In this document: piece after piece, positions 1-12,376 of the stretch
Numbering within the stretch: the stretch's first letter is position 1
How the letters are laid out: each line of letters begins with the position of its first letter
NCBI RefSeq assembly: GCF_010093535.1
Contig: NW_022985166.1
Location: 1,520,978 to 1,584,977, forward strand
Origin: Lindgomyces ingoldianus
Taxonomy: Eukaryota; Ascomycota; Dothideomycetes; Pleosporales; Lindgomycetaceae
Direction of reading: 5' to 3'
Length of the DNA: 64,000 nt
Made by a program: the position numbers and the translations under genes
Notes under the pieces: generated by a model
What the model saw: the letters and a program-made list of their open reading frames with translations, nothing else
What the model was told of the DNA's origin: nothing
The model's database searches: none

Positions 1-2439
1 AAGAGCAGGAATAGGATTGAAGTCGAATGTACAGGTGCAGGCCGACGCTACAATTTGAAGATTTGAAACGAATGGATGCCGTCAAGGCTGTAAAAAGGTG
101 ACGAAAGGAACGATCTTGAAAGAAGGTAAAGAATGGCTTCAATGATATCGTGGAGAGAAGGACACGAAAAAGGCTATACTACCGTTCTTATATGCCTCAT
201 CAAATTTAAGGTTGGAGAAGATGTGAACATCCTCCCGCTCGGACAGATCAGTAATCGAGCCAAGAACTTAGAGAGATTCATCATCGTAGAATAGATCTCA
301 AAGCAGCAAGAAGTCAATCACAAACTGGCGAAGTGGGGCCTATTTCTCGTAATGTGAGACGAATCGGAGTTTAAGCGGGGGTAAATTAAATGAACAAGCA
401 GTGGGTTAACCAAAAGAAGACTTTGTTAAAGCGATGGTATAGGGATGATGTGGATTACAGCGTAGAGAAGACGGATGATCGTCATGACATGAATGAGAGG
501 TTGAAACATCTGGCTCTGTTTCAAGGTGGGCGTTTCATTTGGTGGCGTCTGAGCTTCAGATAGCCACGTGACAGAACTTATTCATCAAGCCTCAAGACGC
601 GTTGGAAGTGAAGATTATTAGCAGAGCTCTGCTCTAACTCTGTGATGTTGGGAGGTAAGTTGCAAATGCAGATAATAAGAGATGGGCTTGAACGACCTCG
701 GGGGCTAAAGGGATGTACAGTGTCTTCGCGCTTTACATGGACAATTGATGGAGAGGTTGTTATCTTCTAAATCTGTCAGTAGAATACAGGAGAGAGCTAA
801 AATGGCCAAAGACACTATTTTCAAATTAGACCCTGGTGCCTGGATGTATGGTCGAACACGTAAAAGATAGTATATCACTTGTAGTGCATACTAACCTATC
901 TCACAAGGAAATCTGAGTGATCTGGTTGCTCCTTAGCGTTGCGTTCTGAGTGGTCCAAATGATATGGGTGATCAAGGGATCCAGTTCTGCTTTGTTGGAT
1001 GAGGGCTTTGAGGGGCGGGGTATCGATAAGAGACGGTCGAAGAAACATGCCCGAAGCCGCATCTGAACCCAGAGAGAGAAGAGGTTGTTTAGGACTAGGA
1101 CAATATCGATTCTAGACAAAATGGGTTATTAAATAATCACAGGCCGATCAAATCGAATTCGAAAGAAAGACAGGTGGAAACAACCAGGGCACCCATGGTG
1201 AGGAGAGTACAAGTGGTTCGAAGGAATTCCGACCGGACTTCCCTTGCTCAAACCCCTTCATGCTAATTTTGAGATGGGTCAGCTGAAGGACACCTTAGTT
1301 GCCAGAATGAAGTGTAACTGAGGAAGAACCCAGATCTCTAGGAAGGGGGGTTGCAGAAAACAACAAACAGGGAGAATAAAATACTAAAGAAAGGGCAAAG
1401 GAAAATGATGCTGGTTCCGAGACGAAAAGGAAACGGTGTTGCGGGATGCCTGTATGGAACAGTTGGAGCGGAGATGACAGGACCCTCCACGCGTACAGCA
1501 CACATCAGCAAGGGGGGGACGGTCTCGTGATGAAATGATGGACAATATATGGCTCAAGATTTTTCGCAACAAACCACGGGAGTGCAACTTGTGGGCGATG
1601 AGGCGATGAGGCTGAAGGTGGCAGCCTCGGATAGCCAACGGTGGAGTGTGACGTCGAGCGACATGATTTTACAAAGCAGGGAGGCATCCTGGTCGTAATA
1701 CTTTTGCCGAAACCCGCGAGGTTCAAAACAAACATGCCAATGACCCTTTCCAAGACATTCTTCGGTGAGATTTGTTTGTTTAGGGAGAGGTGGAAATAGC
1801 AGAGAAGGGGCCGGTGAAGATGGGGTTTTGCCCAAAGTGCAGAAATTTCCGTGGTGGAGGCCTCGATGGTCTGCGACAAAAAGGTGTGGCGGCGTTTCAG
1901 ACCAAGATGGTGCTGCCGAACGCCATCTGTAGATTGGCCAATGGCGAGGCATCGTTTCGGAGAGTGACGTTGGCGATGGCACGTCGCTCGTCTCTTATCG
2001 CAAGCTTCTTCTTCTGGTGCATGGCAATCTTGACTTTTCCCTGCCGCGATGCCGCATAGGGTGCAGCTTGTTAGGCCATGGCGATGCGCCTTCGCCAGTT
2101 CATCTCTCGACTTCTCTTCCTCCCCAGTGCTGTCTAGGACGCGTGTACCACTGCCCTTCTTGCGGTATCATTACCCTCGCTTTCCCCCTCGTCCTCCCCT
2201 CGTTCCTTCCTGGCTCCCTCACTGCCCGGTGCAACTGCCCGAGACGACGGACAATCTCACAATCTGAGGCAGGAGCTTCCCCTCTCGGCGCAGTCACTCG
2301 TTCCCCCGGCCAGCTTGATCACAGGAGCTCTCAGTCGTTGGGTTTCTATTCTCTTGCTCCACTCCACCGCTATCTGTATCTCAATCTCTCGCCCAACTGC
2401 ACAACACGGTACTTCTGAACGTCAACGCCGCTCCCTACA
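1..2439. other. Intergenic, no supported gene
   Basis: I see no convincing gene here. Open frames on both strands are short, overlap one another and lack recognisable domains. From about 2100 to 2439 the plus strand becomes strongly pyrimidine-rich (CT tracts), which is typical of ascomycete promoters and 5' leaders and fits the GH72 gene that starts at 2440. Confidence 0.6.
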
Positions 2440-3892
2440 ATGCGCGCCTCTTTCTTGACATGCGTCCTCGCTGGTCTGACAGCGGTCAATGCCATTGCCA
2501 CCATCTCGGTTAAGGGCTCCAAGTTTTTCAAGAGCGATGGTTCCCAGTTCTTCATCAAGGGCAAGACTGCCGCCATTCGAATTCAAATAAATGCACTGAC
2601 AACGCCATCAGGTATCGCCTATCAGCTGGTGCCCGATGATCCCCTTATCAACAACGACCAGTGTAAGCTCGATGCCTCTCTGATGAAGGACCTCGGCGCC
2701 AACTCGATCCGTGTCTACCATGTTGACCCCAGCGGCGACCATAAAGCCTGCATGTCCACCTTTGCCGACGCCGGCATATACCTCTGGGTGGACCTGGACA
2801 CGTTTACCACGCAGATCAATCAGGTACGGGCGGTGGCTGCGTACTTGACTTGGGGCAGGAGCTAATGGTTGCATAGGAGTCGCCTCACTGGAATGAGACC
2901 CAATTGAAGGCCTTCCAGGCTGTCATGGATGAATTCCAGCAGTTCGACAACACCGCGGGTTTCCTTGTCGGTAATGAAGTTCTTACCAAAGGTATGCGTG
3001 TCCCTATCTGCACTTGCACCTGTTCGCGTTTCTGCTAACCCTTCATGTAGCGAATGGCTCTGTTGCAGCGCCCTTCGTCAAAGCTGCCGCCCGTGACTTA
3101 AAGGCTTATAGAAACTCGAAGAAATACCGTGACATCCCCGTCGGCTACTCCGCTGCCGATATCGCCTCACTGCGCCCCATGCTGCAGAACTACATGGCTT
3201 GTGGTACGAATGCCTCAGAATCACTCGACTTTTTCTCCTTGAACGCGTATGAGTGGTGCGGGCAGTCGTCCTACACCCAATCCGGCTACAGTCAGCTCAC
3301 CAAGAATGCGACCGGTTACAATATCCCTATCTTCCTCTCAGAGACTGGTTGTATTGAGCCCAAGCCGCGAAACTTTGATGATCAACAAGCCATTTTCGGC
3401 GATGAAATGTCGTCAGTATGGTCTGGCTCTATCATCTACGAGTGGATCGAGGAAGCCAACGGCTATGGCATCATCAAATATGGAGAGAAAGGTGAAGCTT
3501 CCCCGGAGAACCCCGATGGCTACACCCGCTCTGGAACCCCAACTCCTATCTCTCCAGATTTCCCGAACCTGAGCAACCATTGGAAGACTCTGAATCCTAC
3601 TGGTGTCAAGGAGTCCAACTATAACCCGACTCTAACTCCGCCACCTTGCCCTGCTTACACTTCAGACGTGTGGGAGGTCAACGGTGGCGTTGCGCTCCCA
3701 ACCCTAGGTCAGACGTTCGACGCTGGCGTTCAGAGTAGCATCACGAAAGGCACGGCGGCGGCAACGGGAAGCGCCGGCCAAGCTAGTCAGAGTGCAACTA
3801 AAGGCGCTGCTCCAGGGAGTCCGATACGAGAAGTCCAAGGCATGGGATTGGGTCTCATCGGAGTGTTGGTCGGCTTCTTTTGGTGGATGTGA
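2440..3892 (+). CDS. GH72 1,3-beta-glucanosyltransferase (GAS/GEL family), GPI-anchored
   Basis: A cell-wall enzyme that cuts and re-joins beta-1,3-glucan chains outside the plasma membrane. Model: exons 2440-2560, 2612-2823, 2877-2991 and 3051-3892, giving 429 aa. The N-terminus is a signal peptide (about residues 1-19). The mature start, with KGSKFF and FFIKG followed by IAYQ, is the classic GAS/GEL opening. The two catalytic glutamates are visible: VGNEV (E145) and LSETGC (E247). The C-terminus is Ser/Thr/Ala-rich and ends in a hydrophobic tail (LGLIGVLVGFFWW), as expected for a GPI signal. There is no C-terminal Cys-rich CBM43 (X8) module, so it belongs to the shorter Gel1-like type. Intron 1 (2561-2611, 51 nt) must begin GCAAGA to restore FFIKG-IAYQ; it has a good CTGAC branch point and CAG end. 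Because 51 nt is a multiple of three with no stop, retention would insert 17 residues. Introns 2 and 3 are ordinary GT-AG. Confidence 0.93.
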
Positions 3893-5458
3893 AACGACAC
3901 CTGTCCTCTGAAAACGAGGCAAATGTTCTTCCCATCCTTTCAAAGGTTCAGTCCATAAAATGGTCGACAGTAGTAGTGGGTGGGCTTGGAGTGGGATCAG
4001 TCAATGCGTCCTTATCCTACTTGAAAAAGTTGGCAAAAAGTTCGTGTTGGGATGATGTTGATGGATTTGGCTCCATCTGTTTTCCCTTCCATTTACATGA
4101 TTGTAATGCATGCAAGACAGCAAGCATGGCGTTGGTGTGGCCAGCTCTAGAGCTTCATTCACATTATGGAAGATACCACAGATTCTGAGTTTGGGGGATT
4201 GTTTTCTGGAAAACCAGAATTGGAGTGGGGAGTTACATGTGGGCGTATAGATAGATTGGTGAGGTGTGGTGTAGTACATATACATATTGGAATACACATT
4301 TGTTAGTAGCATGACGAATACTGCGGAGAGAGTTAAAATATGAATGACGGCTTGTCCTCTTCACACGTAGTCTCCAGCGTGACACAAGATCTGGCAATCT
4401 CACGCAATGAATTCGGAGCTGTCCCGAAGAACAACATATCAATAATGTCGCAAGTATGGCGATGTTACCACAGCTTTCCCCTCTTTCTGTCAAACCGATG
4501 TCCTTGCTACTTAAAGGGTTGAGCTACCCACTGCACCCTTGTGCAGCTGGCTATTTTTGGCCTCATTGGCTAAGACTATTCTCCAAGCAACGGGAATGGA
4601 TCAGCAGAAATGAGAAAGGTCCGCTAAACACGAGACTGTTGGAGATCAGGTGGCCGCAACACGTGAGGCCTAATTGCCGAAGTTGGACAGGAAAGCGATG
4701 GGAGTACGAAAATGGGCGATCTCGCAATACGAAGCGAGGAACTGAATTTGTAACAGGTGGATCGGGCTACGGACAAAGAACGACAAATGGGGAAATTTAG
4801 AGATTAGGTTTGAAGGGTGCAGAACTGCTGCTCAGTTCGACACGCTTTTCTCGTGGCGCTTTTTTTTTCGGTCGGACAGATCCATTGTAATGCCCGAAAC
4901 GGTGTCATGAACAAATATTCCGTAAATGCTGCAGCCGAAGCTAAAGATATCGAATCGGATAGCTCGGCCCAAATCCTCCAAATCCTCCTAGCATTCCTAT
5001 AAGGTTGTCAATTGAAACATGTATAGACAATCTAAATCCGAGTATAAACGTCCCTGCACCTAGACTTCAACGTCCTAGCGGCCAAGCATTCCCCGCACAC
5101 AGCCACAACCGTCGCATCTGTGGTAATCTATACGAGTATTGGAAACGGCTGGATTAGGAAAAGAGGACTAAGATTTTGTATCCGTTTGTTTGGGCTAGGG
5201 AGAGGATCTGCTGAGGGAAGGTAGATCTTACGTCCTCACGCCATGAATGACGATGGATTTGGTGGAGGCAATGGTTTAGATGGTACAGTGGTAGTGGTGC
5301 AACGTAGACAGAGAGCATGATATTAGGGTAAGCTCCTAGTGGGTTTTGATGGGTTAATCGATAGAGGGATACGAGGGGTGACAGGTGACAAGACTACTCA
5401 AGGATTGCGACCAATGTCCAGATTTAGGAAGGCAGGACAAGAGAGGCGGCGACGAAGA
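3893..5458. other. Intergenic, no supported gene
   Basis: About 1.6 kb with no credible coding region. It presumably holds the 3' UTR of the GH72 gene and the promoter of the downstream small secreted protein gene. A run of nine T residues lies near 4861. Nothing else stands out. Confidence 0.5.
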
Positions 5459-5468
5459 GTATAAAAAC
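5459..5468 (+). promoter_or_regulatory. TATA-like box of the BYS1-like gene
   Basis: The sequence GTATAAAAAC lies about 180 bp upstream of the ATG at 5645. It is followed by an A/C-rich leader with CATTC/CAACA-type stretches, as is usual in strongly expressed fungal genes. Assigned by sequence only. Confidence 0.45.
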
Positions 5469-5644
5469 CGACATACCTCTGTTCATGGGAGTCCATTTAG
5501 TATCATACATTCGGCAATCAACATTGCAAAACCCTCGGCATCCATTAAACATTCGTTTTCCAACATTCGCTTTAACTACCATCTACAAAGTTCACCTTTC
5601 GCTCCCTCTCGAACAGCTTGTGGTATCCGTAGAAAGATAACAAC

Positions 5645-6147
5645 ATGCGTTTCACTACCGCTTCTGTAATCGCTCTGGCGACTTCCGTTTCTGCTGTAGG
5701 AAATGCAGTTGTAAAGAACAACTGCAACGAGAAAATCTACGTCAATTCTGTTGGTAGTTCTGTAGGGCCACAGTCAACTCTTTCTAAAGGCAAACACCCC
5801 AACCTTCCCCCCAACTAAACTCAGCTAACCCCCACCCATCAGGCCAAACGTACTTGGAAGTTCTCCATCGTGACCCCACCGCCGGTGGTATAGCCATCAA
5901 AATCACTAAAGTCGATAGCGGACTCTACTCTGGGGCTCCGCAGCAGATCTTCTCATATTCGTTGGATGGCGCACAGGTGTGGTATGACCTTAGTGCTGTT
6001 ATGGGAGAGCCGTTTCATGGAGAACATGTTACGGTGACGAGTAATGGGTGTGGGACCATTGATTGGCCGAATGGGTCGAATCCGGGGGGTAGCCAGGTGA
6101 AGGTTTGTGGGAGTGGGAATGATGTCGTCTTTACGGCTTGCGCTTGA
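5645..6147 (+). CDS. BYS1/antigenic thaumatin-like small secreted protein
   Basis: A 149-aa secreted protein. Residues 1-18 form a signal peptide (MRFTTASVIALATSVSA). The mature part carries VGNAVVKNNC, SVGSSVGP, GGIAIKIT, LYSGAPQ and SLDGAQVWYDLS, which match the BYS1-domain/thaumatin-like family of small secreted fungal proteins; their biochemical role is not settled. Cysteines lie near the N-terminus (NNCNEK) and C-terminus (NGCG, KVCGSG, TACA). Exons are 5645-5789 and 5843-6147. The 53-nt intron (5790-5842) begins GCAAAC and ends CATCAG with a GCTAAC branch point. Only this GC donor joins TLSK to GQTY in frame, as the family expects. A TATA-like box lies about 180 bp upstream. The 3' part of exon 2 is G-rich compared with its neighbours. 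Confidence 0.88.
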
Positions 6148-8637
6148 GTGGGGGAGGGGAGAGAATTGATAGGAAGAAGAGGAAAGGAATTGGGGTTGTG
6201 GAAAGATTGTCGTCGCTAGTTGGTTTAGCTGCCACGTGAATAATTCTAGCTCTCTGGCGCTCGGCAGGTCATTCACTATCCTGTGAAAAGCCTCTATGAA
6301 GGATCAGTGAGCCCTATGTGTCACCATAAAATATGTTGAACGGTAAAATTCCAACCTGTGCAGCGGCTGTGAACGTGGAAGGATCTGAGTAGGATCTTGA
6401 TAACATCATTAATTAGGCTTAACCCCTCCTGCTCTTTTCTCCAACACAATTCTCCTCTTCAACTCTAGGGAATGGCAGACTAGGTCATCTGCCTTTTTCT
6501 CCAGGGGTTTGCCTTTCCTTCAGGGTTCTTCTCCTGCTCTTCCTCTTCCTCGGCTCCGTCAACGGAATCATCATATCCTTTCCGCATTTCGTCATTTGCA
6601 ACGGGACGTGATAGGTATCTGATTTTTAAGTGGACAGAGCGTCCTCTCTGTGCCCTCCAAATTTCTAGCAAGAGGGCTAGTAGAGTAAATACTGCCTGCT
6701 TGTGTCCCGTGTCTATGATGCGCATCCAGCGACAGTTGGATGGATCAAGATTTGAATTTACTCTATGGGGTGTTCTGTGCCATGTGATAGCACGCTCTCC
6801 TGCATTTAATCGCCAGGAGTGGAACATGGCTGGAGCTCTTTTAGGAGAGAATCTTGCATTCTGTTAGCGGTCTTCCTAATTCCAGTTAGGGCTGAAACCG
6901 ACAGACTCCACCCAAGTCATTCTTAGTGTCATGTGCTAACATGCTAGACAAGAAACACAAAGCTTCGTCGTCTGGCAACACCAGTGATGACGTTGTTTGT
7001 CTAGGATGGACGAGAGGTGGCGGCCTAAGGCCCACAAGCTAGGACAGAGTGGATGTACCCCAGGTAGGCCTCTTGGGGTGGGGAGCTATTTTCACGAGGC
7101 GAGTCCAAATGGCGACAAGCAGCGAAATTTGGAGCCTCCTGCCTGATACAGTAAGTATCTAGAAGGCCTCGGAGGCGGAAAAGTGCGTGTTCGTGAATGG
7201 TGCATTGGCGCGGAACTGTGGGTGGCTCGAGCGCCACGATCTACTTGACACGTGCTTCAAGAATCCAGCCGAACACTATGCCGTCCCACTCCTTGCATTT
7301 GAACCTCACCCCATCCATCTTTAGATCCCAGACGTAATGAAGCTACAGGCTAGACGGGGTTTGTTGGAATTTGACGGGTGTCAGCGCAGCGCCATGCATC
7401 TTGAGCCTGGCAAAGATTCCTTCTATCCGTCCCGATACCGCCCAACTCACCCCGAACTCAGGTTAGCAAAGCGCATGCCCCAGTGGGTCGCATTGCAAGG
7501 GAGAGAGCAGAGCGTTGAACGCCACGCTTGGGGTCGCACTCTCCGAACCGACTGGCGCAAAACTGTGCCGCAATCTGTCATGTTGAATCATGATTGAGGC
7601 GAGGGTAGGAAGTTTGCTGGATGACAACCCCTGGTCCATCGGAAATGTCCACCCTGTTGCAAGTCATCCCACACTTATCTCTCCAGTGATCGCCTGCCTC
7701 CCACGAATACTGCTTGTTCGCATGAGGATGTGGGCACTGAATGACGAGTGATCGGCTGAGACTCTGGAGCCGCACCCTGAAGGTTCAAGCCTCCATCCTT
7801 CGCGTCCCGAGCCAGCCTAATCAGCTTCCGTATTTGTGCAACCGTACCGGCCCGCAGTTCACTGGGCGTCCTCTGCAAGACACATCTTCCGGTGAGGTTT
7901 GCTGACAGCGGGGAGCCTTTACATCGCGGGAGCTGGCCTTTTGTGCGACTTAGCAATATTTTCTGAAAATGGTCTGTTGCCCTTAAATCCTGTGATATCA
8001 CGTTTTTAGCCGCCGTTTGTTCGGGTTCAGTGACTGCAGATCCGGCTGCTGCTGACAGCTGGGCGTCCCTGGAGCGGGGAATGGTCTTCCAGAGCATTCA
8101 TTGGCGTTCGAATTTAGCATCCGACTCCCTGTTCCCACCACTGGCCTGGCTTCATCAACATATCCACACAGACCTTATCATCCCTCAACCTGGAACGCCC
8201 CGGTCTCAATTTCACATGGCTGCAAACCTCGGGGCCACCGCGACTGTTTGGGAAAGGGTCCCTTTTGCTCGCCGCAGCGGAAGCCCATTCATCTGTGCCT
8301 GCGATCCATCACGGCACCAATGCATGATTGGCCCCATGTGGCTTCAAACGCGGCCAGACAAAGTCATGTATTTCAACGCCATGCCACTTGCCACCATAAG
8401 AAGCCTCCCGAATGGCGGAAATGCTCTTGTGCAACAATCTATATGGGTCGATCGTTCAGGCCGCGCTGACATCTAAAAGTATTTGTCTTACGCACTATAC
8501 TAACTGCTTGTTTCTCACTTTGCGTCATTCACGATCCCCTTCCTCTCCTACACCTTCATATGATGAAATCCGGAGCTCGATAACCCTACCTCAACCACAC
8601 GAGTTGCACATGTACACAGTCCCATCTATCTGATAAG
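6148..8637. other. Intergenic, no supported gene
   Basis: About 2.5 kb. Frames on the minus strand (6480-6827, 7675-8097) and plus strand (8030-8476) are open by chance as far as I can tell: they overlap, have no recognisable motifs and lack typical gene starts. The minus frame at 6480-6827 has a Glu-rich C-terminus and is the least unlikely of these. The last 170 bp are CT-rich and probably belong to the promoter or leader of the kinase-like gene. Confidence 0.45.
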
Positions 8638-10734
8638 ATGAGTGCAAGGACGCTGACGAATGTTGTAAATGACCAAACGGTTGCCTTGAACGCACTCATT
8701 TTTGGATATGCAGGCCACTCTTTAGTGACCCCTCAGCACGCCCTTCAGCAGATATGGTGGACCGACGAGAGAATCAATGAGAAAGTGACAACAGAATTCA
8801 TAACGTCTAGACTGCGGCCAAACGAAAGGCAATGGTTGGACCGCCCGGTGGGCTTCGGAGACTTAACAAGCGATACCTATATGGACTGGATATTGGAACG
8901 AGCGCGAAGGCTGTTCTTGGTATTAGTAGAGGTCGGGGCCTCCGAGAAGATCTTTACTGTCGTAGAGAAGTCGTGGGACGATGACGATCTGCCACTGCAG
9001 ATGGAAGATATTGAGAAGCTATCGCTGTCGAACAGAAAGAATGATCAACTCAACACCCGATTCTTCCACACGCAATTCACGTTCCTACTCCGAGAGCTAC
9101 GCGAAGGCGTTCATATCGACTACGCCCCGAATGAAGTGCTGCCCTTAGAATATGTCATGGGCCTTCCGCCTGCAGTCACACTTCAAAACTGGTCGCGGGT
9201 CCACCCGCCAAAGAAACCTAATGAGGTATATGTTCGAAGGAAGTTTGCTCTAGGAAACGCTGAGTCTCCCGACGCGTTTGAATCGGACTTCTTAATGGAC
9301 GTGGAGAGTTCGAGGATGGTGGAGCATGAGCATATCGCGCCGGTGTGGTCTTCGTATACTGTGAAGTGGACTGGATACACCCTAACGAACTTCGTCGGCC
9401 AGCACACGCTTAGAACATTCATTGACCACCGAAATCCGGCGCAGTACCAGAGGCTACCTAAGCCTGAACGGAGATATCTACTACTGAATTGGCTTCATTG
9501 CTTGTCTGATGCACTTACTACACTCCACCAGAGCGGCTTTACTCATTCTTGCATAAGGCCATCGAACATTCTAATCGACGAACACAACAACATTGCATTC
9601 AGCGACATTGGCAGCTTGGAAACGTTCCAGAGGGATAAAAGGCCAGACGCTATGGAAGCATATGTATACGGTGCGCCGGAGGCTCATACATCTGCCCAAC
9701 CCTTCGATCCCAGTGTCCCAGTCTCTTCACCCAATGTCAATACAGCTCGTCAACCATCGGTCGCAAGTAAAAGCTCTTCGGGTTCTTCGAACAGCAATGG
9801 CTCGCAGCGGCAGAAGCTGACCAAAACTCCGGCAAATGATTTTTCCGGTTTCAATTTCGGATTCAGAAAGACCAAGCCTGCGCCAAAACCAAGGTCTCGT
9901 ATCCACGAAACGGAAAAGGCGGACGTATTTTCTCTAGGATGCGTGTTCCTGGAAATCATAACCTTTATGATGAAGAAGAAGCCTCATGACTTCATCAAGC
10001 ACCGCTCTTCAAAGCAGAGGGTAAATACAGGAGGCAAAAATTCCCGGACCGATTCGTCGTTCCATGGAAACCTCGAGAGAATAGAAACATGGATGAAGGT
10101 TATCGAAGATGCCTCATTCCAACACGACGATGACGCGTTTCGTGCGGTCCCGCTTATCATAAACCTGATCCGAAGCATGCTCAGTCGAGCACCTCATATT
10201 AGGCCGTCTGTAAGAGTCGTTCGCGATAGGCTCCTAGAAATCCTACTCCATTATACTGCCATACCCGATATCCACTGTGGCGCTCACAAGCACGATATCG
10301 GCGTAGCGACTTCATCGCATTCCGGCTCTGATCAAGCCTCAACCATATCTTCTATTCGATCCTCCTCACTATCGACGATGAGCTCTATCTCAGACATCTC
10401 AGACACAGACACGATTCGCTACTCCACAACATCCACCACGCGAGTATCCTCGATTCTAAACTCATATCATGACCGGTGTTCAATGCTCTCAGAAATATCA
10501 GAGCTCGACGATAGTGCATCAGTGCGCACAGTTGGAAGGGCATTCCCTTCCCCTATTCATACGTCAAGTAATGCCGTAGACAGAATTGTGCCACCTCCCC
10601 TGAGTCCCCCCATTTCCCCGCGGTCCTCAAAACCACCAGTCTCACCGAAATCTCCACAATCGCCAAGCTCATCAAATGTGAATCGGAGTAAAAAAACCGC
10701 GCCATGGAACAAACCATTTCTGCTGATGCCGTAA
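8638..10734 (+). CDS. Kinase-fold protein, predicted pseudokinase
   Basis: A single-exon 698-aa protein. A protein-kinase-like fold is visible from about residue 190 to 550. The catalytic-loop equivalent reads HSCIRPSNIL (residues 303-312) where an active kinase has HRDxKPxN, so the catalytic Asp is Cys305. The DFG position reads SDIGS (D323 kept, Phe replaced by Ile). The APE motif is kept as GAPEA (345-349), and the helix-F segment ADVFSLGC (428-435) is typical. A Ser/Asn/Gln-rich insert (about 360-415) lies between APE and helix F. The C-terminus (about 560-698) is Ser/Pro-rich and looks disordered. No transmembrane segment is seen. I infer a regulatory or scaffold role rather than phosphotransfer; the partner is unknown. 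It has no obvious functional link to the flanking genes. Confidence 0.85.
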   Translation: MSARTLTNVVNDQTVALNALIFGYAGHSLVTPQHALQQIWWTDERINEKVTTEFITSRLRPNERQWLDRPVGFGDLTSDTYMDWILERARRLFLVLVEVGASEKIFTVVEKSWDDDDLPLQMEDIEKLSLSNRKNDQLNTRFFHTQFTFLLRELREGVHIDYAPNEVLPLEYVMGLPPAVTLQNWSRVHPPKKPNEVYVRRKFALGNAESPDAFESDFLMDVESSRMVEHEHIAPVWSSYTVKWTGYTLTNFVGQHTLRTFIDHRNPAQYQRLPKPERRYLLLNWLHCLSDALTTLHQSGFTHSCIRPSNILIDEHNNIAFSDIGSLETFQRDKRPDAMEAYVYGAPEAHTSAQPFDPSVPVSSPNVNTARQPSVASKSSSGSSNSNGSQRQKLTKTPANDFSGFNFGFRKTKPAPKPRSRIHETEKADVFSLGCVFLEIITFMMKKKPHDFIKHRSSKQRVNTGGKNSRTDSSFHGNLERIETWMKVIEDASFQHDDDAFRAVPLIINLIRSMLSRAPHIRPSVRVVRDRLLEILLHYTAIPDIHCGAHKHDIGVATSSHSGSDQASTISSIRSSSLSTMSSISDISDTDTIRYSTTSTTRVSSILNSYHDRCSMLSEISELDDSASVRTVGRAFPSPIHTSSNAVDRIVPPPLSPPISPRSSKPPVSPKSPQSPSSSNVNRSKKTAPWNKPFLLMP

Positions 10735-12376
10735 AACGTGTGCCGGGAGACAGAATCCGACTTTCCCGAAGTCGGAACTTTAGCATCGTCTATCCCTCAA
10801 GGAGCAAGCCATCCGGGTCTTTTTTTGTGACCCACTTCTGAAGAAAGCTAGGCATCCTCCTATATTATCACCCAATTTTCGGGCTGCGCCTTGGTGATGC
10901 GGGTTAAAACCCGGGATTGCGGTTGGAAGTGCTGACAGGCTAGGGCAGATCACTAGGCAAGGCGCGGGGTTTGTTGTAATCGGTTCTTCAAAGGTTCCAA
11001 GATTTGCTAGGGCGCTTCAAAACGGGGAACCTGTAGAAGGAGGGCAGCGAGACTTTCGCAGTGCTCTACAGTCCCGTAAAGACTTGCAAGAGACGACCCG
11101 CGGGAGAGGGAATGGACTTTGTGATATGAACTGGTCCGGCCGATCCGCTTGTAGTCACTATGGTTTGGGATGACGGAGATGACTACTATCTTCAAGATCA
11201 TGGATCAACCTTCTGTAGAGCTTATTACTCAATATAGCAGGTGCTATGTCCAACAAGGCACGCTAGGCGGTGAACACAGACATCACGTGCGTTCGGCTAC
11301 CCTTACTGAGAGCCTTGTTAATTGAGCGTTGTGCGGGGTTTGCATCTCTCACCGCATCCCACATCCAAGCTTCATCCTTCTCCACACCTCCCGCAGCTAA
11401 CTTCCAAGTGCCTAGGTACCTGCGTCGTCCTTATTGCCAGCGCATCATACGTCACAACATCTAGTTTTCGCGTACAGCGTCTCATTTTGAAGTTACATCT
11501 GTCGAATTCTGGAGGGTTTCCCCCTCCCCATCCCGAATGAGCAAACGCCCAGCTAGAGACCCTGTCACGATCATTTCGCCATGCATTTGCATGTAACTAG
11601 TTTGTTCTGGAGCGCCAAACGATTAGAGCTTGTGACGACAGGTATTTTGTGTGGATCTACCGTCCCGCGCAGTACCTGGCAGATGTTTTTCATACTACGG
11701 ACGCGCGTTCGTCACTAAACATTGAAGTTTGTCATTAGAGATCCCAGGAAAGCGAGTCAACAATAGCCCGGATCTCCTTGCAATCAGCTTTTCTATAAAT
11801 TCGGCTTGAGCTTAAGCCGGGGCATTTACCTGCGGGGATTAATGTGCCGGAGCTATTCTACTGGCCAAGCCGCTATCAATGTTCAGAGGGTGTAGTTTGC
11901 CCTGGTCCACTTCCACGTTCCGGTATTCCCATACTTTCCTCTTGCTATCGCGCATGCAGCCCCGGCGTTTTTGCACTACCGACGCCCCCTCACTTCAACT
12001 TCCGCACTTTTCTTCAATCTCATTCCCGCTTTTTAGAGGGCTCTGTAGTGGTGTCTTTTCAATTCACACCGCCCTTTGGTAGGTGGTGCGATGCAGGTCA
12101 CTTTAGCTATTGCACATGATCAAAGCTTTGGGTCACGATCGTGCATGAACAGCCTCAAACTCTAGAAGATCGACGGGGGCGTACAGCCACCAAGCTTGAA
12201 TCCGCCCCTAGCTCCAGGCCAAGAAACGGCCTGCATGCACCCAAGCCATTCCGGCTCCAACCCTACAGGGCAACGGGTTGCGTGCCTTAAATAATTTAGT
12301 TGGCTCTCAGTTTGCACTCCTTGCTTCTCTCTTTCTCTTCCTAGTCACGCTGAGTTGATCCTGTTCTACTGTCAAG
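10735..12376. other. Intergenic, no supported gene
   Basis: About 1.6 kb. Frames such as 11270-11540 and 11844-12119 are short, overlap in different phases and show no domain. The end of the region (AAATAATTTAG near 12289 and a CT-rich stretch to 12360) looks like the core promoter and leader of the GH2 gene. Confidence 0.5.
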
